A stretch of 28,599 nt of DNA from JBHIKY01 sp042139015 (lineage in GTDB: Bacteria; Bacillota; Bacilli; Bacillales; Marinococcaceae), in assembly GCF_042139015.1 (NCBI RefSeq), contig NZ_JBHIKY010000036.1:1-28599 (forward strand), given 5' to 3'. Position numbers and translations under genes: made by a program. How positions within the stretch are numbered: the stretch's first letter is position 1; each line of letters opens with the position of its first letter. The notes beneath the pieces were generated by a model. That model had not been told where the DNA came from, made no database searches, and was given only the letters and a program-made list of their open reading frames with translations. This document shows, one piece after another, positions 23,915 through 28,599 of this stretch.

Positions 23915-24179
23915 CGAATAACCTCCTTAACGTTATTAGTCAAAGTATAATAGAGGGAAAAACTAGACGAATATCGAACTAGATATATTCATTGCTATTG
24001 AGAGGGTCTGGAGGGAACTGCACAATCCAAATGGGAAAAAATTATGCAATCATGCATATATAGAAAGGAAAGAGAACAGACAGATTTCAATGTAAGCAAT
24101 AAAACCTGCAAATGCGACAAATATTGGCATTAATCTGATCACTGAGTACGATAGTTCTATATGAGTAATAAGACTTTAA
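23915..24179. other. Regulatory region upstream of the subtilisin gene
   Basis: No gene is seen. A leftward -10 TATACT is at 23944-23949 on the minus strand, with only a weak -35 (TTCGTC, 16-nt spacer), as expected for an activator-dependent promoter. A PlcR-type box lies at 24042-24057, about 92 nt upstream of that -10. The rest, 24058-24179, shows nothing recognisable. Confidence 0.6.
24042..24057 (-). promoter_or_regulatory. PlcR-type box upstream of the subtilisin gene
   Basis: TATGCAATCATGCATA fits the PlcR consensus TATGNANNNNTNCATA at every fixed position. By position it should activate the leftward protease gene. Confidence 0.8.
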
Positions 24180-24209
24180 AAGAAAAATTCCCATGCCTGG
24201 ACATGGGAA
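24180..24209 (-). terminator. Terminator of the signalling peptide gene
   Basis: TTCCCATG and CATGGGAA form a perfect 8-bp stem with a 6-nt loop. On the minus strand the hairpin runs into TTTTTCTTTT. It begins 11 nt after the peptide gene's stop codon, supporting that gene as a real transcription unit. Confidence 0.85.
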
Positions 24210-24220
24210 GGAAGAAAAAA

Positions 24221-24346
24221 TTAATGCTCGTAAGGAAGATCCATTGTTGAAACGTCTGCAGCGGAAAGTATTCCAGGGTCAGCTCCTAAGCTCAGGGCAA
24301 TGAGAAATATAGAACATATCAGAGTTTTCATGAGAAATGGCTTCAT
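24221..24346 (-). CDS. PapR-like exported signalling peptide precursor
   Basis: This 41-residue precursor lies below usual gene-calling length. It has a basic start (MKPFLMK), a hydrophobic export segment at about 8-22 (TLICSIFLIALSLGA) and a short tail ending STMDLPYEH. The last seven residues, MDLPYEH, closely match the active PapR heptapeptides of the Bacillus cereus group, which have the forms ADLPFEF and SDLPFEH. Support for a real gene comes from a strong GAGGAGGG ribosome site 9 nt upstream, a TATAAT -10 at 24384-24389 on the minus strand, and the terminator just after the stop. It is divergent from the PlcR-like regulator gene. In the known pathway the precursor is exported, trimmed outside, re-imported by the Opp system and bound by the regulator's TPR domain; that it does so here is inferred. 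Confidence 0.85.
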   Translation of the reverse strand: MKPFLMKTLICSIFLIALSLGADPGILSAADVSTMDLPYEH

Positions 24347-24383
24347 CTATGACATCCCTCCTCGAGAATAATAGATTGCATTC

Positions 24384-24389
24384 ATTATA
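24384..24389 (-). promoter_or_regulatory. -10 element of the signalling peptide gene
   Basis: TATAAT on the minus strand, 38 nt before the peptide start codon, with only a weak -35 (TTCTGT, 17-nt spacer). The PlcR-type box at 24493-24508 lies about 103 nt upstream of it, similar to the spacing seen at the protease promoter. Confidence 0.55.
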
Positions 24390-24492
24390 TAAGTTCTCCT
24401 ACTCGAACAGAAACGTGATGTCATTGATTGATAGTTTATGAGAGAGATTCAAAGCGTGAATCTGTCTGATCTGTCATCAATCCGGCCATAAC

Positions 24493-24508
24493 TATGCATA
24501 TTTACATA
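24493..24508. promoter_or_regulatory. PlcR-type box between the peptide and regulator genes
   Basis: TATGCATATTTACATA fits TATGNANNNNTNCATA at every fixed position. It ends 13 nt before the regulator's ATG and just before its GAGGTGAT ribosome site. It can activate the leftward peptide gene and may at the same time hinder or adjust the regulator's own transcription. Confidence 0.8.
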
Positions 24509-24521
24509 ATGAGGTGATACG

Positions 24522-25433
24522 ATGGATTTGAATAGACTGGGAAAAGAAATTCATTATTTCCGGAGCCTGCGCGGTCTCTCTCAGCAGGAGCTCGCCAGGG
24601 ATATTTGCAATCAATCGGAAATCAGCAGGATTGAAAGCGGTAAAGCCTTTCCAACACTGCAGACACTTTACTTTATTTCCTTGAAACTCAATGTCCCGAT
24701 AACCTATCTCCTTCACACCTCTATGAACGAACGGGTTGATTATATAGAAGAAACGATGAGTTTGATCAACGAGCTGGTTCTCCATAAGCAGTACAAGGAG
24801 GTCTATGAGCTTACAAAAGCAGAACTGAAGCGTACAGATGAGCTGGAGGGTTCTTATGTCCATTTCTTACGGTGGCAGCATGCTGTAGCCGCCTTTGAAA
24901 TGAACCGGATGTCGATAGAGGAGTGTATCGGCCAGATTGAAGCGGCACTGCAGGATCAAACAGCCCGCTTTTTATTCACTGCGCAGGGGCTTGAAGAAAA
25001 AATGTGCAACAGCCTTGCTATACTCTATGCCGAAAAGAAACATTTTTCTCGTTCCTTCTACTACTACGATCGAATTATCTCACAGGAAACGATGTCACAG
25101 TCTGATCCTGAACTCCTGCTGAAGGTATTTTACAATTATGGAAAAGCCTTGTTTGAGGCGGGGGAATTGGAGAAGGCGGAGAAAATAATTAATAAAGGCA
25201 TCCGTCAGTCTAAGAAGCTTGGTAATATGACATTTCTCGGCCAGCTTTATTATCAGCGGGGCTGCTGCAAAGAAACACGAGAGGAACCTTCTGCATCAAA
25301 GGATTTTTTTAAAGCATATGCGTTTATGGAAGAAACGGGGAAGGTTGTACTGCAGGCAATAATCTATGAAGAAAAAGAGGATTATTTTATGAATGAAACG
25401 GTACGGTCGCTGTATCCGTTTCCAAAAAAATAA
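24522..25433 (+). CDS. PlcR-like quorum-sensing transcription regulator (HTH + TPR, RNPP family)
   Basis: This 303-residue cytosolic regulator has an N-terminal XRE-type helix-turn-helix at about 5-62 (LGKEIHYFRSLRGLSQQELARDI, then NQSEISRIESGKAFPTL) and a series of degenerate TPR helical repeats from about 70 to 290. It resembles PlcR of the Bacillus cereus group in length (about 285 residues there) and in several stretches: RGLxQxxLxxxICxQSExSRIESG, FLRWQHAVAAFEMN, FYNYGKALFEAGELEKA and LGQLYYQRGCCKET. PlcR binds its peptide PapR and then activates promoters with the PlcR box. A PapR-like peptide gene lies next door and two exact boxes lie within 480 bp. NprR is longer and Rap proteins lack the helix-turn-helix, so PlcR is the best comparison. 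GAGGTGAT precedes the ATG. Confidence 0.88.
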   Translation: MDLNRLGKEIHYFRSLRGLSQQELARDICNQSEISRIESGKAFPTLQTLYFISLKLNVPITYLLHTSMNERVDYIEETMSLINELVLHKQYKEVYELTKAELKRTDELEGSYVHFLRWQHAVAAFEMNRMSIEECIGQIEAALQDQTARFLFTAQGLEEKMCNSLAILYAEKKHFSRSFYYYDRIISQETMSQSDPELLLKVFYNYGKALFEAGELEKAEKIINKGIRQSKKLGNMTFLGQLYYQRGCCKETREEPSASKDFFKAYAFMEETGKVVLQAIIYEEKEDYFMNETVRSLYPFPKK

Positions 25434-25448
25434 TTACAATTTTTGTAT

Positions 25449-25475
25449 TAAACTGTACTTCTTTTTTGTCGATAA
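25449..25475 (+). promoter_or_regulatory. Sigma-D (motility) promoter for the chemoreceptor gene
   Basis: TAAA (25449-25452), exactly 15 nt and GTCGATAA (25468-25475) match the sigma-D consensus TAAA-N15-GCCGATAT with two -10 differences. Chemoreceptor genes are classic sigma-D targets. Confidence 0.75.
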
Positions 25476-25532
25476 TAAAGAAGGACCAACAAAGGTCACG
25501 ATATTATCATCAAGGAAGTCAGGTGGGGGAGA

Positions 25533-27554
25533 ATGAATAGTTTACGGGCAAGATTGTTTTTATTAAGCGGGGGACTTGTCACTGCAGCCTTACTTATGAC
25601 AGCCGTTGTCATTTATTTGCAAGTGTCCGGCACTGTCAAGGCAAATGTGGAAGAAAACGGCACGAGGCTAGTAGAGAAAGAGAAGCAGTATATTGAACAG
25701 TACCTCGAAGAATTTGAGCACCACCTCATGGTGATGAGTGAGGACCCGGTAGTTATACAATTTTTACAGGAAAAAAATAATAACGACGCTTCCTTTGCTG
25801 AAGGATGGACAGAGGTCGAAGAGTCGCTGCTGCGTTTCAGTAATCAATATAAAGACGTGGAACTGCTTTTTACAGGAGCTGCCAATACCGGAGTTAATAC
25901 AGCACCGGTTGTTGATGTGGGAGACATGGATGCGACAACCCGGCCATGGTATGAAGCCGGTGAAGCAGATCCTGAACAGATCGGCTGGACCGAGCCTTAC
26001 ATTAGTGAGGATGGAGGAGAATATGTTGTCAGTGCAGCCAAAGCGATTCTTGACCCCTCTACCTCTGAAGTTATTGGGGTGCTCGGTATGGATATTTCCC
26101 TGGCGGGTCTGGCAGCGATGCTTTCTGAAATAGATGTGGAGTACAATGGCTATATGACACTGCTGGACAAGGATGGAAATGCAATAGTTCATCCGGAATT
26201 CACAGGGGAAGAGCTTGCGGACGATTCCGCATTACGCTCAGGACTGGATAAGGAAAATGGTCAGGTCGCCTTCGAGGAGAACGGACAGTCCTTTGAACTG
26301 TTTCATGATAAAATCAGCTTAAACGGCTGGATGATCGGATCCGTTTATAATAGTGAAGCCATGGGAGAAGAAGCAGACATGGTGCGGGATACCATTATTC
26401 TGATTGCAATCGCAGCGATTATACTTTCCCTTACCGCCAGTTACTTCGCCGCTAGAAGAATAACGAAGCCGGTGCGGGAGATTCAGGAGCGTGTGAACCG
26501 TTTTGCAAAAGGCGACATCTCTGTTCAGTTTCCTCAAAAATCGTACAAAGAAATTAACCAGCTGAGTGCAGATTTGAATAAAATGACAACCAGCATCCGC
26601 CAGCTCGTCCTGCAGATCGAGGAAACCGCGAAGCAGGTATCTTCGTCGGCTGAGCAGTTCAGTGCCGTTTCGGAGGAAACAAGCGCTGCTGGAGAAGAAG
26701 TGGCTCATGCTGTTAACGATATTGCAGGCGGTGCCCAGGTTCAGGCAGAGGAAGCAGAGAATACAAAACAGGAAATGGGCATTCTCACCACAGCTTTCAT
26801 GTATTTACAGGATTCTATTAAGGATATTGCCAGTCAAACGGAGCTCTCCAGCCAGTTAAATGAGCGCGGAGTGCAGGAAGTCTCAGACCTTGAAGAAAAA
26901 ACAACTGACTCACGCGAGATGATGAATAAAGTCGAGGACGTATTTTCCGGGCTTTCGAATCGTTTAAAGGAAATTGAGCAGGTGATGGCCTCGATCGGTG
27001 ACATTGCCGACCAGACCAATCTTCTTGCTTTAAATGCAAGCATTGAAGCCGCCAGAGCGGGCGAACAGGGGAAAGGCTTCGCGGTTGTCGCAGAAGAAGT
27101 CCGAAAGCTTGCTGATCAGTCTAATCATTCTGCCGCCAAAGTACAGAAGATATTAGCGAATGTCTCAGAAGAAGCCGGAAAGGTCAAAACAACCGTTTCT
27201 CGTTCTAGAGAAGTTGGGGAAGCTCAACAGCAGGCGATGAATAATGTAAAAAATGCATTCACTCAAATGAAGGAAACAAGTGCTTCGATTACTACTGTCA
27301 CCGCCCAGCTCCAGCAGGAGATTCCGATGATGGAAGAACGCAGAGCAGCGGTAGAAAAAGCGATTGAACGGATGGCAGAAGTCGCCGAATCTAATGCCGC
27401 CTCTGCAGAACAGGTGAGCGCCTCGGCAGATGAACAAAAGCAGGCCATACAATCTGTTGCAGGATCTTCGGAAGAATTAAATGAAGAAAGTGCTGTGCTG
27501 ATCGATTTGATGAAGCAGTTTAAACAACAGCAAACAACCGAAGCGAGAGAATAA
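25533..27554 (+). CDS. Methyl-accepting chemotaxis protein with dCache sensor domain
   Basis: This 673-residue transmembrane chemoreceptor has a first membrane helix at about 8-31 and an extracellular double-Cache domain at about 35-280. The second membrane helix (about 287-308) leads to a HAMP domain (about 309-362). The long cytoplasmic signalling coiled coil has the highly conserved tip EIEQVMASIGDIADQTNLLALNASIEAARAGEQGKGFAVVAEEVRKLADQS at about 486-536 (split by function: CheA/CheW contact at its centre). In the sensor, RPWY, then EPY and GMDIS, correspond to most of the dCache amino-acid-binding motif; the first tyrosine is not evident. It has its own sigma-D-like promoter and no methylation enzymes nearby. 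It probably feeds CheA. Confidence 0.95.
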   Translation: MNSLRARLFLLSGGLVTAALLMTAVVIYLQVSGTVKANVEENGTRLVEKEKQYIEQYLEEFEHHLMVMSEDPVVIQFLQEKNNNDASFAEGWTEVEESLLRFSNQYKDVELLFTGAANTGVNTAPVVDVGDMDATTRPWYEAGEADPEQIGWTEPYISEDGGEYVVSAAKAILDPSTSEVIGVLGMDISLAGLAAMLSEIDVEYNGYMTLLDKDGNAIVHPEFTGEELADDSALRSGLDKENGQVAFEENGQSFELFHDKISLNGWMIGSVYNSEAMGEEADMVRDTIILIAIAAIILSLTASYFAARRITKPVREIQERVNRFAKGDISVQFPQKSYKEINQLSADLNKMTTSIRQLVLQIEETAKQVSSSAEQFSAVSEETSAAGEEVAHAVNDIAGGAQVQAEEAENTKQEMGILTTAFMYLQDSIKDIASQTELSSQLNERGVQEVSDLEEKTTDSREMMNKVEDVFSGLSNRLKEIEQVMASIGDIADQTNLLALNASIEAARAGEQGKGFAVVAEEVRKLADQSNHSAAKVQKILANVSEEAGKVKTTVSRSREVGEAQQQAMNNVKNAFTQMKETSASITTVTAQLQQEIPMMEERRAAVEKAIERMAEVAESNAASAEQVSASADEQKQAIQSVAGSSEELNEESAVLIDLMKQFKQQQTTEARE

Positions 27555-27719
27555 GCGAACCCGGCCGGGCTCTCAAGAGTTCATAAATTCGTGATTGTTT
27601 TATTATGCAAACAGACGTGCACCGGATTATACTAGTTAGGAGAGTACCGCTTGATAATAAGTCTGGCTCCATGAGAAACTGTTTACATAAGAAGCATTAT
27701 GATCAGGAGGGAATACACC
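27555..27719. other. Intergenic region before resA
   Basis: CCCGGCCGGG forms a short GC-rich palindrome after the chemoreceptor stop, without a T tract. TATACT at 27628-27633 could be a -10 element for resA, but no good -35 is seen. Confidence 0.35.
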
Positions 27720-28274
27720 ATGCCGGCCATGGAGAAAAAAAAGCACATAAAACGCCGCCGTTTGGTCATGCGTTCTTCCATATTAAGTGTGATCGCTGTT
27801 GTACTGGGCTACGTTTTCTATACAAATTTTATATCGGGAGAAGAGACTTCCGTTTCAGAAGGCGATGAAGCGCCTAATTTCATTCTCACCAATATGGAAG
27901 GAGAGGAGGTCGAGCTGGCAGATTACAAAGGCCAGGGTGTCTTTCTGAACTTTTGGGGAACCTATTGCCCTCCATGTGAGGAAGAAATGCCCTACATGGA
28001 AAATCAGCATAAGGAATTTGAAGACAGAGGTGTCGAGGTGCTTGCCGTAAACGTAGGTGAATCAGACCTTTCTGTCGAACGCTTTGTCAACCGTCACGGC
28101 TTGAATTTTCCTGTCCTGATGGATAAAGAAAAAGACGTACTCGACCGTTATGGAGTTGGGCCGCTGCCGTCCACCTTCCTCATCAATCCTGAAGGGGAAG
28201 TGGAAAACATTATTACAGGCTCCATGACCGAAGAATCGATTAAACAATATATGGAATCCATTGAACCAGCCTGA
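27720..28274 (+). CDS. resA: Thiol-disulfide oxidoreductase ResA
   Basis: This 184-residue membrane-anchored thioredoxin-like protein faces outward and reduces apocytochrome c cysteines for haem attachment. A basic start (MEKKKHIKRRRLVMRSS) is followed by one membrane anchor at about 21-37. The thioredoxin fold holds the active site NFWGTYCPPCEEEMP near 78-92, then AVNVGESD and the cis-proline segment GPLPSTFLINPEGEV. These stretches closely follow Bacillus subtilis ResA, where the active site is CEPC. AGGAGG 9 nt upstream supports the ATG at 27720; an earlier in-frame ATG at 27699 lacks a ribosome site. The gene stands alone here; in Bacillus subtilis it heads resABCDE, absent from this window. 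Confidence 0.9.
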   Translation: MPAMEKKKHIKRRRLVMRSSILSVIAVVLGYVFYTNFISGEETSVSEGDEAPNFILTNMEGEEVELADYKGQGVFLNFWGTYCPPCEEEMPYMENQHKEFEDRGVEVLAVNVGESDLSVERFVNRHGLNFPVLMDKEKDVLDRYGVGPLPSTFLINPEGEVENIITGSMTEESIKQYMESIEPA

Positions 28275-28289
28275 CCGGCTTTTCTCAGC

Positions 28290-28325
28290 CCGTTCTGCTC
28301 ATCCGTTGAGCAGAGCGGTTTTTTA
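28290..28325 (+). terminator. Intrinsic terminator of resA
   Basis: CCGTTCTGCTCA (28290-28301) pairs with TGAGCAGAGCGG (28307-28318) and runs into six T residues. Being monocistronic, resA is cut off from any resBC. Confidence 0.92.
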
Positions 28326-28334
28326 TACATGTAG

Positions 28335-28367
28335 GAAAGTAAGGATTGTGTTGATTTCATCCCTGCA
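28335..28367. repeat. Dispersed short repeat, third copy
   Basis: GAAAGTA-NNNN-TTNTGTTGATTTCATCCCTGCA form; 29 of 33 positions match the copy at 4621-4653. GTTGATTTCATCCCTGCA is identical in the two. Both copies lie directly after a terminator. A further copy in opposite orientation, with one mismatch in the core, lies at 11396-11413. Confidence 0.75.
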
Positions 28368-28469
28368 CCGTTAACGGAACCCATGGCCGGCAAAGTTAAA
28401 AAATCAGACTGTTTTGGAGCAGACAGCGGATCCAGTGCTGTTAGTATGATTGGTAGACACCTCTATAAC

Positions 28470-28488
28470 GGTATGGCATCATCATACC
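28470..28488 (+). other. Hairpin upstream of IS3 OrfA
   Basis: GGTATG (28470-28475) and CATACC (28483-28488) form a 6-bp stem 14 nt before the transposase start and directly before its GGAGGGG ribosome site. Such hairpins limit translation of IS transposases from outside transcripts; that role here is inferred. Confidence 0.45.
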
Positions 28489-28502
28489 AAGGAGGGGTTC
28501 AC

Positions 28503-28599
28503 ATGGGTGAACAACGGCAACGTTATAGTGAAAAATTCAAAAAAGAAACGGTTCGATTTGTCCAGGAACAACGACAAAAGAAATCGATGACAGATATTG
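28503..28599 (+). CDS. IS3-family transposase OrfA, N-terminal fragment
   Basis: The window ends inside this gene after 32 codons. The sequence MGEQRQRYSEKFKKETVRFV and the following QEQ-KKSMTDI are typical of the first helix of the IS3/IS911 OrfA helix-turn-helix protein, which recognises the IS ends. GGAGGGG lies about 6 nt before the ATG. It could belong to the same IS family as the OrfB tail at the left window edge, in the same orientation, but the terminal sequences visible do not show they are copies of one element. Confidence 0.8.
   Translation, partial: MGEQRQRYSEKFKKETVRFVQEQRQKKSMTDI

Noticed and set aside
24522..25433. Rap phosphatase or NprR identity for the TPR regulator
   Set aside because: Rap proteins have no DNA-binding helix-turn-helix, and NprR is about 100 residues longer. 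Length, sequence stretches and the PlcR-type boxes favour PlcR.
1..28599. Composite transposon spanning the whole window
   Set aside because: It would have to contain core genes (rplU, rpmA, spoIVFAB, resA), and the two visible IS ends do not show matching terminal sequence.
1..28599. CRISPR arrays, tRNA and rRNA genes
   Set aside because: No regularly spaced short repeats, cloverleaf sequences or rRNA segments were found. The direct repeat at 15337/15500 has only two copies.

Overview
The window looks like a piece of chromosome from a low-to-moderate GC, endospore-forming, motile member of the Bacillaceae. The evidence is the spoIVFA-spoIVFB sporulation pair, the rplU-prp-rpmA ribosomal cluster with the Firmicutes-type N-terminal extension on L27, a ResA homologue, CheY and CheA close to the Bacillus type, and promoters of the sigma-D form. 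Acid-rich secreted and extracytoplasmic sequences and Bacillus-type REP-like repeat remnants fit a salt- or alkali-tolerant relative, but the genus cannot be fixed from the sequence alone. Both window edges fall inside IS3-family transposase genes (the tail of an OrfB at the left, the head of an OrfA at the right), so the window may be bounded by IS copies or by contig breaks in them.

Layout. 1-4.6 kb: arsenic island with divergent arsDA (-) and arsRBC (+). 4.6-9.2 kb: spoIVFA, spoIVFB, rng, L21 leader, rplU, prp, rpmA. 9.5-11.2 kb: a CaCA-family antiporter and an MBL-fold hydrolase. 11.26-11.67 kb: a non-coding element bounded by two outward-facing terminators in inverted orientation. 11.9-15.3 kb: a four-gene chemotaxis operon, cheA-cheW-cheY-cheX, behind a sigma-D-like promoter. 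15.3-18.4 kb: a 50-bp direct repeat, then a flavoprotein preceded by three ATCAA-N6-TTGAT palindromes, then an MFS transporter gene broken by an in-frame TAG. 18.4-22.7 kb: a DUF418 membrane protein (-), a SEDS/RodA-like protein (+), the small DUF1659-DUF2922-YvrJ trio (-), and an atypical SDR (+). 22.8-25.4 kb: a secreted subtilisin (-), a 41-residue exported peptide gene (-) and a PlcR-like regulator (+). 25.5-28.3 kb: a dCache chemoreceptor with its own sigma-D-like promoter, and resA.

The most notable content is at 22.8-25.4 kb. The regulator resembles PlcR of the Bacillus cereus group along its length. Beside it is a small exported peptide, not evident from long-ORF analysis, ending in MDLPYEH, very close to the PapR signalling heptapeptides (for example SDLPFEH). 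Two exact matches to the PlcR box TATGNANNNNTNCATA lie in the same 500 bp: one upstream of the subtilisin and one between the peptide and regulator genes. Together these describe a complete, compact quorum-sensing circuit for an extracellular protease.

Two other links between genes stand out. The chemotaxis operon and the chemoreceptor, 12 kb apart, share sigma-D-type promoters. The flavoprotein/MFS pair carries ArsR-type operators and a vicinal-cysteine tail, so it may belong to the same arsenic response as the ars genes at the left end.
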